Below are positions 1-5,376 of a stretch of 6,940 nt of DNA, in pieces. The notes under the pieces are model-generated. The model worked only from the letters and a program-made list of their open reading frames with translations, was not told the origin of the DNA and made no database searches. Made by a program: the position numbers and the translations under genes. Origin of the DNA: Nitrososphaerales archaeon (GTDB lineage Archaea; Thermoproteota; Nitrososphaeria; Nitrososphaerales; CADDZS01); the NCBI GenBank assembly GCA_030043455.1, contig JASHXQ010000249.1, forward strand, positions 1-6,940, in the 5' to 3' direction. Positions within the stretch are counted from its first letter, which is position 1, and every line of letters starts with the position of its first letter.

Positions 1-285
1 GAGACCGCCAAGATTCTGACCCACGTAAAATCGCTCAAGGGGAAGACGTACATTTCGCTGGACATTGACGTTACCGATCCTGCTTTTGCACCCGGCACGG
101 GAACACCGGAGGTGGGGGGCTTGTCCAGTCTGGAAATTATGGAGATCGTCAGGGGAGTGGACGTGGACGTCGCGGGCATGGAAGTCGTAGAGGTTTCTCC
201 ACCCTACGACGTGAGTGAACTCACGAGTATGCTCGCGGCCAATCTGCTCTACGAAGGAATGAGTGTGCTCGCTAGGAAAAGCTAG
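1..285 (+). CDS. speB: Agmatinase/arginase-family ureohydrolase, C-terminal part (5' end outside window)
   Basis: The first 94 codons in frame 1 encode the C-terminal third of a ureohydrolase and end at TAG 283-285. Visible family signatures are the metal-binding block SLDIDVTDPAFAPGTGTPE (residues 19-37 of the fragment), where the two Asp of DxD (D21, D23) bind the binuclear Mn centre, followed by GGLS, and the late motif EVVEVSPPYD with its conserved glutamate. Ureohydrolases release urea from guanidino compounds in the cytosol. The SPPYD ending is typical of the agmatinase branch, which makes putrescine from agmatine, but arginase, guanidinobutyrase or another specificity cannot be excluded because the substrate loops are outside the window. 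The upstream end is cut by the window edge, so start and promoter are unknown. The stop codon overlaps that of the convergent SDR gene. Confidence 0.9.
   Translation, partial: ETAKILTHVKSLKGKTYISLDIDVTDPAFAPGTGTPEVGGLSSLEIMEIVRGVDVDVAGMEVVEVSPPYDVSELTSMLAANLLYEGMSVLARKS
282..285. other. Shared CTAG: overlapping stop codons of convergent genes
   Basis: The palindrome CTAG supplies TAG at 283-285 for the + strand agmatinase-family gene and TAG at 284-282 for the - strand SDR gene. The two coding regions overlap by 4 bp and no intergenic terminator can fit between them. Confidence 0.9.
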
Positions 286-1079
286 GTACTAACCGATCGG
301 AGCAAGGCCCCGTCGACGGGAATGGCAGCTCCGCTCACGTAAGAGGACATGTCACTCCCGAGAAACAGGAAGGTGCGCGCGATTTCTTCTGTCGATCCGA
401 TATATCCCATTGGAACCTGCGCAACAAAGTCCGCGAGTGCCTGGGCTTCCGAGATTCCTCGTTTCTTCGCATTATTGACCACCAGCTGATCTATTCGGGC
501 CGTCTTGATGTAGCCTGGCAGGATGGAATTAACGCGAATTCCATGCGGGGCAAGCTCCCTCGCGAGAGTACGGACTAACCCTTGTATTGAAATTCGACAA
601 ACATTTGAAAGCGCTAATGTTGGATTGGGCTCTCTCACTGCTACCGACGACGAATAAACCAGCCTTCCTTTGATCTTGTTATTGATCATGACTTCAGCGA
701 CCCGGCGCCCTAAGTAAGACGGACTGACGGTGAGCAGCCTAGCCGCGGCCTCCCACTCTTCATAGCTCTTGTCCAAGACTGCCCCGGGAGCTGGCGAACC
801 CGTGACATACGCGAGAACGTCAATGCCACCGAAAATCTCGGCTGTGCTCGAGACTAGTTTGTCAATGACCTCCTTCGAGGAGAGATCTCCCGCCATGCGG
901 TGCACTTCTCCCAGCCTAGAGAGTTCTTGCTCTGCTTTCTGCAACTTCTGGTCGTTGGAAGAGTTAATGACCACACGGGCTCCCTCTCCAAGGAAAGCTT
1001 GGGCAACTCCGTAGCCGATTCCCTGACTCGCTGCGGTGACGAGCACTCTCTGGTTTTTCAATCCGGTTGTAAGCGGCAT
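282..1079 (-). CDS. Short-chain dehydrogenase/reductase family protein with atypical active site
   Basis: A 265-residue protein of normal SDR length with a Rossmann fold. The dinucleotide-binding turn is TAASQGIG (15-22, Ala replacing the first Gly of TGxxxGIG), followed by GDLSS (64-68), a VTGSPAPG segment (92-99) where most SDRs have NNAG, and the late block RVNSILPGYIKT (182-193). No acidic residue follows strand 2 (VINSS, 37-41), which suggests NADP(H) rather than NAD(H). The active site is unusual: the catalytic Ser is kept (S145), but the YxxxK position reads SNVCR (S158, R162) and the helix-4 Asn position is S119. I recall other SDRs with an LSN...R helix, so this may be a defined subgroup whose substrate I cannot name; 'FabG' or '3-oxoacyl-ACP reductase' would be over-annotation. 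Start is ATG 1079; no clear Shine-Dalgarno, with a TATA-like box about 33 bp upstream, so a very short leader is likely. Confidence 0.88.
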   Translation of the reverse strand: MPLTTGLKNQRVLVTAASQGIGYGVAQAFLGEGARVVINSSNDQKLQKAEQELSRLGEVHRMAGDLSSKEVIDKLVSSTAEIFGGIDVLAYVTGSPAPGAVLDKSYEEWEAAARLLTVSPSYLGRRVAEVMINNKIKGRLVYSSSVAVREPNPTLALSNVCRISIQGLVRTLARELAPHGIRVNSILPGYIKTARIDQLVVNNAKKRGISEAQALADFVAQVPMGYIGSTEEIARTFLFLGSDMSSYVSGAAIPVDGALLRSVST

Positions 1080-1082
1080 GAC

Positions 1083-1094
1083 TGAATCGATTCA
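1083..1094. promoter_or_regulatory. 12-bp perfect palindrome just upstream of the SDR start
   Basis: TGAATCGATTCA is a perfect palindrome beginning 4 bp before the SDR ATG and lying over the expected transcription start (about 25 bp downstream of the TATA-like box). That position suits a repressor operator. About one or two 12-bp palindromes are expected by chance in a window this long, so position is the only argument. Confidence 0.3.
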
Positions 1095-1106
1095 TCCCCG
1101 GGCCGA

Positions 1107-1117
1107 CATTATTTAGA
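1107..1117 (-). promoter_or_regulatory. Probable TATA box for the SDR gene
   Basis: On the minus strand the sequence reads TCTAAATAATG, centred about 33 bp before the SDR ATG. With the usual archaeal spacing of roughly 25 bp to the transcription start, the mRNA would have a leader of only a few nucleotides, which fits the absence of a Shine-Dalgarno. Confidence 0.35.
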
Positions 1118-1168
1118 ATTGTCAGGAGCCCTAAGAAAGCTGGAAGTCAAGAGCAGTTCCTCACAACG

Positions 1169-1177
1169 CTTTTATAG
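1169..1177 (+). promoter_or_regulatory. Probable TATA box for hsp20
   Basis: CTTTTATAG is a good archaeal TATA-box match about 50 bp before the hsp20 ATG. Transcription would start near 1198-1200, giving a leader of about 26 nt. In that leader GGTG at 1212-1215 can pair weakly with the 16S rRNA 3' end at a workable spacing of about 10 nt. I see no Phr-type heat-shock operator. Confidence 0.5.
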
Positions 1178-1225
1178 TACGAAGTTACTCTCTAATGGTT
1201 ACTAACACTTTGGTGTGAACAGACC

Positions 1226-1789
1226 ATGAGTTGGAGATTCAATAGACGGCGAGAAGACAAGGATGACGAGGACGATAGCGAGCGTAAGGATTCCTACCAG
1301 GATCCCTTTAGCTTTGGCTTTGGGTCAGGTTTTCAAGACTTCGATCGAATGATCGAGAGTATGTTGAAGACCATGGGGCCAAACTCAAATTCTAACAGTG
1401 CCTTTTACGGTTACTCGGTGAACGTGGGGCCGGATGGGAAGCCACACGTGCGGCAGTTTGGAAATGTAACCCCAACTCCAAATGGCCCTCTTGAATTGGG
1501 GTCGAGGGAACCATTCGTAGACGTCGTGGCGAACGACAAAGACCAGACAGTCAAGGTTGTCGCGGAAATGCCCGGGGTGCAGAAAGAGAATATCGAGCTG
1601 GACACCACCGAGGACACCCTTACGATCAAGACGACGAAAACTGATCGTAAATACAACACAACCGTGCCACTGAAGCCTGCCGTGGACCCTTCGAGCGCCA
1701 AGGCATCCTACAGGAACGGCGTGCTTGAGGTCGTGCTCAGGATGAAGGAAGCGCCCAAGCCAAAGGGCACGAGCATCCAAATCGACTAA
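1226..1789 (+). CDS. hsp20: Small heat-shock protein, Hsp20/alpha-crystallin family
   Basis: A 187-residue ATP-independent holdase expected to bind partly unfolded cytosolic proteins and keep them for refolding or degradation. The N-terminal arm starts with a highly charged stretch (residues 4-22, Arg/Lys alternating with Asp/Glu runs), then a Phe/Gly-rich hydrophobic patch (28-39) and an amphipathic helix (39-50). A block YGYSVNVGPDGKPHVRQFGN (61-80) is characteristic of archaeal Hsp20 proteins. The alpha-crystallin domain covers about 96-175, with EMPGV (114-118) and the A-x-x-x-N-G-V-L signature (160-167). The tail ends with the I-x-I motif (I184, I186) that locks oligomers together. The length is slightly above that of minimal archaeal Hsp20s because of the charged arm. 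Start is ATG 1226, supported by the promoter spacing. It is followed 89 bp later by cdc48 on the same strand. Confidence 0.95.
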   Translation: MSWRFNRRREDKDDEDDSERKDSYQDPFSFGFGSGFQDFDRMIESMLKTMGPNSNSNSAFYGYSVNVGPDGKPHVRQFGNVTPTPNGPLELGSREPFVDVVANDKDQTVKVVAEMPGVQKENIELDTTEDTLTIKTTKTDRKYNTTVPLKPAVDPSSAKASYRNGVLEVVLRMKEAPKPKGTSIQID

Positions 1790-1803
1790 ATTTGGGGAGA
1801 TAG

Positions 1804-1855
1804 TTCCACCGGTTTTAAGTACGTCTAACTCGGCCGGTGGAAGGCCCGATTTTTT
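1804..1855 (+). terminator. Inverted repeat plus T-run between hsp20 and cdc48
   Basis: TTCCACCGG (1804-1812) and CCGGTGGAA (1834-1842) form a perfect 9-bp inverted repeat with a 21-nt spacer. Seven bases later comes T6 (1850-1855). This could end the hsp20 transcript, since archaeal termination relies on T-runs. However, the spacer also holds the best TATA-like box for cdc48, so the repeat may instead be an operator. The two readings cannot be separated from sequence alone. Confidence 0.4.
1811..1821 (+). promoter_or_regulatory. Possible TATA box for cdc48
   Basis: GGTTTTAAGTA lies between the arms of the 9-bp inverted repeat, about 62 bp before the TTG start. Initiation near 1842 would give a leader of about 36 nt carrying the Shine-Dalgarno at 1863-1870. 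Confidence 0.35.
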
Positions 1856-1862
1856 CTAGAAA

Positions 1863-1870
1863 AGAGGAGA
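1863..1870 (+). promoter_or_regulatory. Shine-Dalgarno that fixes the TTG start of cdc48
   Basis: AGAGGAGA complements the 16S rRNA 3' end and ends 8 nt before TTG 1879. An in-frame TGA at 1873-1875 excludes any earlier start, and the next in-frame ATG would remove 38 residues of the N-domain, so TTG is well supported. Confidence 0.7.
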
Positions 1871-1878
1871 ATTGAAAA

Positions 1879-4107
1879 TTGCCAAGAACGCAGAAAGATA
1901 GTAAGAATGATGTAGAAGTGAGAATTGCCGAGGCTCTGACGCGAGACGTCGGCAGGGGATACGCCCGCGTAGATCCGGAAATTGTTTCCAATATGGGCTG
2001 GGTCAGCGGGGATGTAATTGAGATTGAAGGCGAGCGAAAGACTTACGGCCTGCTCTTTCCCGGCTCGCAGAGTGATTATGGACAGGGAATCGTCCGGATT
2101 GACGGAGCCACGAGAAACAGTGCCGGTGTGGGGATTGATGACCGTGCAGTTATTCGCCGGATCCAAGCGGTGGAAGCCCGGAACGTGACGTTCGCAGCAA
2201 CGGAGCCACTTGGAGGTAGAGGAATCGAGGAATATCTCGAGCAGCAACTACCGGAAGCTTTGGATGGTAGAGTAGTCTGGCATGGCGAAATTATTCCAGT
2301 CGGCGTCATGAACAATCGAATAGATCTGGTCGTAACTCATACTGATCCCGGTGTTGGTCCGGTGATCGTGAATGCCACCAGCACTCGAGTTACCGTCAGC
2401 AAAGATGTGGCAAAGCCCGAGCGCAATCTTCCCAAGCTCACCTACGAAGACATTGGCGGTCTGAGGAACGAGGTCGGCAAGGTCCGCGAGATGATCGAGC
2501 TGCCGATGAAGCACCCTGAGCTTTTCAAGAAGCTCGGGATTGAAGCGCCCAAGGGAGTGTTGCTTCATGGACCTCCAGGCACGGGAAAGACCTTACTCGC
2601 AAAAGCTGTCGCGAATGAAACCAATGCGCACTTTATCAGCATCTCCGGCCCCGAAATAATGGGAAAGTACTACGGAGAGAGCGAGGAAAGGCTGCGCTCG
2701 ATCTTCGACGACGCCCAGAAGAATGCACCGAGTATCATCTTCATTGATGAAATCGACAGCATCGCTCCAAAGAGAGAAGAGGTAACTGGCGAAGTAGAGA
2801 AGCGAGTAGTAGCTCAGCTTCTTTCATTGATGGACGGGATGGAAGCCCGCGGAAAGGTCGTCGTGATTGCCGCAACTAATCGCCCCGACGCCCTAGATCC
2901 TGCATTGCGCCGACCAGGGCGCTTTGATAGGGAAATCGAAATCGGAGTTCCCGATCAACAGGGAAGACTGGAGATCTTGCAAATTCACACGCGGCGTATG
3001 CCGCTCGACAAGGACGTAGATCTCCAGAGACTCGCGGCCTCATCTCACGGCTTCGTCGGTGCCGATCTCGAAGCTCTCGCCAAGGAAGCAGCTATACGAG
3101 CTCTTAGACGTGTACTTCCGAACATCGATCTCGAAAAGGACACCATCCCACCCGAGACGCTGAAGAAACTCGTTGTCAAGATGGCAGACTTCCAGGACGC
3201 CCTAACAGAGGTAGAACCCTCTGCCCTTCGCGAAGTCTTGGTCGAGGTGCCTAACGTTCACTGGACTGAAGTAGGAGGGTTAGCTTCCGTGAAGCAAGAC
3301 CTTCAGGAGTCAGTGGAATGGCCGTTGAAGTATCGGGAAGTCTTCGACTATGCGAAGACTCGTCCTCCAAGGGGAATTCTACTCTACGGGCCTCCGGGCA
3401 CTGGGAAGACCTTGCTGGCGAAGGCTGTTGCGAACGAGAGTGGCGCGAACTTCATCAGCATCAAGGGCCCCGAACTTCTCTCGAAATGGGTAGGAGAATC
3501 GGAACGCGGGGTGCGTGAAATCTTCCACAAGGCAAGACTGGCTGCGCCGTGTGTCGTCTTCATGGATGAGATCGACTCACTGGTTCCTACCAGAGGTGCT
3601 GGCTTTGACAACCAAGTCACTGAGCGAGTAGTCAGTCAGATTCTGACCGAGCTTGACGGACTGGAAGAGCTGAACGATGTCGTGATCATTGGGGCTACTA
3701 ATAGACCGGAGTTAATCGACCAAGCGCTACTGCGACCGGGACGCTTCGACAAACTGCTCTATGTGCCTGTTCCAGATCTGGAAGCTCGCAAGGAGATCTT
3801 CAAAATCCACATAAAAGATCGGCCTCTCGGTAAGGACATAAGCGTGGATGATCTCGCCCGCAGAACAGATGGATACAGTGGTGCTGACATCCAAGCTGTC
3901 GTCGACACAGCTTCCATGGCTGCGATCAGGAGTTACCTAGACAAGTACAAAGGTAGCGACGTGATGAAGGCGAAGCTGAAGGAGCTCGAAGTCTCGAAGA
4001 AAGACTTTGACGACGCCATGACGAAAGTCAAGCCGTACTCCAAGTCGGAAGTCGGGCGAAGACAGATCTCTCCGCTCGAAGCATCCGGCATGAGCCCCAT
4101 CGGCTAG
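1879..4107 (+). CDS. cdc48: Cdc48/VAT-type AAA+ ATPase with tandem ATPase rings
   Basis: A 742-residue protein of the usual archaeal length. It is an ATP-driven unfoldase/segregase that threads proteins through a hexameric pore in the cytosol. Domains in order are the Cdc48 N-domain (double-psi barrel about 12-105, second lobe about 106-175), D1 (about 186-410) and D2 (about 460-690). D1 has Walker A GPPGTGKT (231-238), Walker B FIDEID (288-293) and the arginine-finger block RRPGRFD (344-350). D2 has Walker A (504-511), Walker B FMDEID (561-566) and RPGRFD (619-624). Pore loops are KYYG (263-266) and KWVG (536-539); the aromatic D1 loop is archaeal, not p97-like. Both sites look catalytically intact. 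The tail ends in SPIG, so there is no C-terminal HbYX motif for proteasome docking. Translation starts at TTG. Hsp20 lies upstream on the same strand; the PAC2 gene converges downstream. Confidence 0.97.
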   Translation: MPRTQKDSKNDVEVRIAEALTRDVGRGYARVDPEIVSNMGWVSGDVIEIEGERKTYGLLFPGSQSDYGQGIVRIDGATRNSAGVGIDDRAVIRRIQAVEARNVTFAATEPLGGRGIEEYLEQQLPEALDGRVVWHGEIIPVGVMNNRIDLVVTHTDPGVGPVIVNATSTRVTVSKDVAKPERNLPKLTYEDIGGLRNEVGKVREMIELPMKHPELFKKLGIEAPKGVLLHGPPGTGKTLLAKAVANETNAHFISISGPEIMGKYYGESEERLRSIFDDAQKNAPSIIFIDEIDSIAPKREEVTGEVEKRVVAQLLSLMDGMEARGKVVVIAATNRPDALDPALRRPGRFDREIEIGVPDQQGRLEILQIHTRRMPLDKDVDLQRLAASSHGFVGADLEALAKEAAIRALRRVLPNIDLEKDTIPPETLKKLVVKMADFQDALTEVEPSALREVLVEVPNVHWTEVGGLASVKQDLQESVEWPLKYREVFDYAKTRPPRGILLYGPPGTGKTLLAKAVANESGANFISIKGPELLSKWVGESERGVREIFHKARLAAPCVVFMDEIDSLVPTRGAGFDNQVTERVVSQILTELDGLEELNDVVIIGATNRPELIDQALLRPGRFDKLLYVPVPDLEARKEIFKIHIKDRPLGKDISVDDLARRTDGYSGADIQAVVDTASMAAIRSYLDKYKGSDVMKAKLKELEVSKKDFDDAMTKVKPYSKSEVGRRQISPLEASGMSPIG

Positions 4108-4122
4108 ATCGGACTATTTTCT

Positions 4123-4170
4123 GGAAGGGGTGAGACTCCCCTTTCTTACTTTTTCTACTACTACTCTTTT
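4123..4170 (+). terminator. Terminator after cdc48
   Basis: A hairpin with GGAAGGGG (4123-4130) pairing with CCCCTTTC (4138-4145, one G-U pair) and a 7-nt loop begins 16 bp after the cdc48 stop. It is followed by a strongly pyrimidine-rich stretch with T5 (4150-4154) and T4 (4167-4170). It fits a T-rich archaeal terminator and separates cdc48 from the convergent PAC2 gene. Confidence 0.6.
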
Positions 4171-4202
4171 ACTCGAAAATTATGGCGTATTGTTTCTTCT
4201 GC

Positions 4203-4856
4203 TTAACGGTAGATATCGTCGCCCTGTGGTGATCTTCTTGTACCTGAGATCTCCCCATCCTCGTCGACTTCCAGGCCCTCAATTTCGGCTTTCTGGATCG
4301 CTTCCGCGAGCTCCTTCGACTCGGAGACCAATTCCGTGGTGTCCACGTCCAGCTGGAACATTTTCGAGAGAACTGCGAGAATGGCCATCACCGACTTTGG
4401 ATGGGGAATGGGTTCTCCGTGATCTACTGAAAGTTTGTACCCTCTAAGGCCGTACAACTTCGAGAGTGGCACAACCACATTTGCAAAGTAAAATGCGGAC
4501 TCACTTTTTAGGATCGAAACTCCCGCGTCCTTCAATTTGTTGACACCCGCCTCGTCGGAAGCAAAGCCCAGCACCTTCGGACTCTCCGTGGGAGATAGAA
4601 CAGGTTGCGTCCATCTCGCTCCCACCGAAACAACCTCGCTAACGCCTAACTTTTCGGCATACTCCAACACTACCTGTCCGTAGTCGTATTCGCTCTCCAT
4701 GGGGGAAGCGTGTCCCGCCAGGAGGAGATAATCCCTATTTTTTCCAGAGTGGAAGTAGAAGTTGTTGGAAAGCATGCTGCAGATCCCCGAGCGAGTGATT
4801 CGAATTTCAGGCGACATTGCTGAAGAATATAGAGTGGCGATCTGCTTGAACTCCAA
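4203..4856 (-). CDS. PAC2-family proteasome assembly/activator protein with C-terminal HbYX motif (conservative start)
   Basis: 217 residues from TTG 4856, resembling the PAC2 (proteasome assembly chaperone 2, formerly DUF75) family. Family-like features are the strand LLLAGHASP (44-52), YDYGQVVLEYAEKLGV (57-72), VVSVGARWTQP (75-85), a YGLRGYKLSV segment (135-144) and the PHPKSVMAIL helix start (151-160). After a charged linker (178-214) the protein ends Ile-Tyr-Arg, an HbYX motif of the kind proteasome activators insert into pockets of the 20S alpha ring; archaeal PbaA/PbaB are the precedent. A role in 20S proteasome assembly or activation is inferred from family and motif, not shown. The neighbouring Cdc48 gene supports it. 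The TTG start is probably not the real one: coding similarity continues upstream (see the 4857-4995 entry), and the PAC2 core normally begins with that missing strand. Confidence 0.82.
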   Translation of the reverse strand: MEFKQIATLYSSAMSPEIRITRSGICSMLSNNFYFHSGKNRDYLLLAGHASPMESEYDYGQVVLEYAEKLGVSEVVSVGARWTQPVLSPTESPKVLGFASDEAGVNKLKDAGVSILKSESAFYFANVVVPLSKLYGLRGYKLSVDHGEPIPHPKSVMAILAVLSKMFQLDVDTTELVSESKELAEAIQKAEIEGLEVDEDGEISGTRRSPQGDDIYR

Positions 4857-4995
4857 TTTCTTCAGAAGGTACTTCCCCAGTTCGCGCCCCTGCGAGTATA
4901 GGAGCCGGTACTGCGGGTTTGAAGTGGAGACTGATATAAGTAGAAGCGGATCGCGTAGCCCTTGGGGCTCGGATAGGACGTCAAGTTTTTTCCAC
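4857..4995 (-). other. Probable N-terminal part of the PAC2 gene, separated from a start codon by an apparent frameshift
   Basis: The PAC2 frame stays open upstream of TTG 4856 as far as the TGA at 5009-5007. It encodes a plausible first strand and helix of the fold (LRDPLLLISVS, then GRELGKYLLKK leading directly into the annotated protein). No ATG, GTG or TTG occurs in frame in this stretch, only two CTG codons (4880 and 4865) and no strong start. On the coding strand GTG 4995-4993 is followed by GAA and an A6 tract (plus-strand T6, 4986-4991); removing one A joins GTG-GAA-AAA to CTT-GAC in the PAC2 frame and gives a 263-residue protein. GGTGA (5011-5007) lies 11 nt before this GTG. Possible explanations are a homopolymer sequencing error, slippage on A6, a real frameshift mutation, or non-canonical initiation. 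Confidence 0.6.
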
Positions 4996-5041
4996 GTGGA
5001 GCAAACTCACCCTTTTCAGAAAATTTTCAGCAGCCCGTGGC

Positions 5042-5051
5042 GCTTTATCAG
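5042..5051 (-). promoter_or_regulatory. Possible TATA box for the PAC2 gene
   Basis: The minus strand reads CTGATAAAGC. Initiation about 25 bp downstream, near 5020, would place the GGTGA Shine-Dalgarno (5011-5007) and the GTG at 4995 in a short leader, in agreement with the longer PAC2 gene model. Confidence 0.3.
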
Positions 5052-5105
5052 TTTGGCCTATGGAGATAGGTGGAGCATCATTCAGAACCAGATCATGAAT
5101 ATTCC

Positions 5106-5114
5106 TTTTAACTA
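5106..5114 (+). promoter_or_regulatory. Possible TATA box for the zinc-ribbon gene
   Basis: TTTTAACTA is centred about 35 bp before ATG 5145, giving a predicted leader of about 10 nt; no Shine-Dalgarno is visible. Confidence 0.3.
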
Positions 5115-5144
5115 TCAGTCAAGAGATTGTGATTGAAACCCGAG

Positions 5145-5291
5145 ATGACTTCAGATGAGCATTGTCCCTGCTGCGGAGGGCTGATGGTGGAAGAGTCTCG
5201 GAGAGAAAAGTCTGTGACCTTAAGGTGCTCTTTATGTAGAGTAAGCGACGTCCGATTAATCGCGCCAGAAGAGCAATCTGAAGCTATTTAG
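5145..5291 (+). CDS. 48-residue zinc-ribbon microprotein
   Basis: ATG 5145 to TAG 5291 encodes 48 residues with two CxxC knuckles, CPCC (C7-C10) followed by GG, and CSLC (C28-C31), 17 residues apart. This is the layout of a single zinc ribbon, with a short basic/beta segment between the knuckles and an acidic tail (PEEQSEA). Nothing else fits in so short a protein, so it is most likely a small nucleic-acid- or protein-binding adaptor; no specific function can be assigned. An in-frame TGA at 5130 bounds the frame upstream; TTG 5133 would add only four residues. It is transcribed away from the PAC2 gene and lies 85 bp before the DUF4349-PKD gene on the same strand. The paired cysteines at correct spacing are the main argument that this short frame is real. 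Confidence 0.7.
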   Translation: MTSDEHCPCCGGLMVEESRREKSVTLRCSLCRVSDVRLIAPEEQSEAI

Positions 5292-5338
5292 TCTAAGATC
5301 GTTCGCCACGCTCGAACGGGCGTTCTGAAAGGACCTTT

Positions 5339-5347
5339 GAAATAAAA
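5339..5347 (+). promoter_or_regulatory. Possible TATA box for the DUF4349-PKD gene
   Basis: GAAATAAAA is centred about 34 bp before ATG 5377. The predicted leader is under 10 nt and no Shine-Dalgarno precedes the ATG, so the mRNA would be close to leaderless. A short inverted repeat (ATCGC 5352-5356, GCGAT 5367-5371) spans the expected start site but is too short to weigh. Confidence 0.3.
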
Positions 5348-5376
5348 CGGGATCGCTAATCCTGTCGCGATTTCGG

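Noticed and set aside
1226..1291. Charged N-terminal arm of Hsp20 as a separate fused domain
   Set aside because: Too short and low in complexity to be a domain; variable charged arms are normal in small heat-shock proteins.
1385..1780. Minus-strand frame of 131 codons inside hsp20
   Set aside because: Antisense to a complete, motif-bearing Hsp20; no start signals or recognisable fold.
5013..5030. TTTTCAG repeated 11 bp apart around the palindrome GAAAATTTTC
   Set aside because: Helical-turn spacing is suggestive, but the motif is short and AT-rich and falls in the probable PAC2 leader; chance is a sufficient explanation.
4762..5136. Plus-strand frame of 124 codons opposite the PAC2 gene
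   Set aside because: It runs antisense to the PAC2 body and its conserved upstream extension, has no recognisable domain or promoter, and its composition is that of a shadow frame.
5300..5318. CGTTCG/CGAACG hairpin after the zinc-ribbon gene as terminator
   Set aside because: Only 6 bp and not followed by a T-run; unsupported as a terminator.
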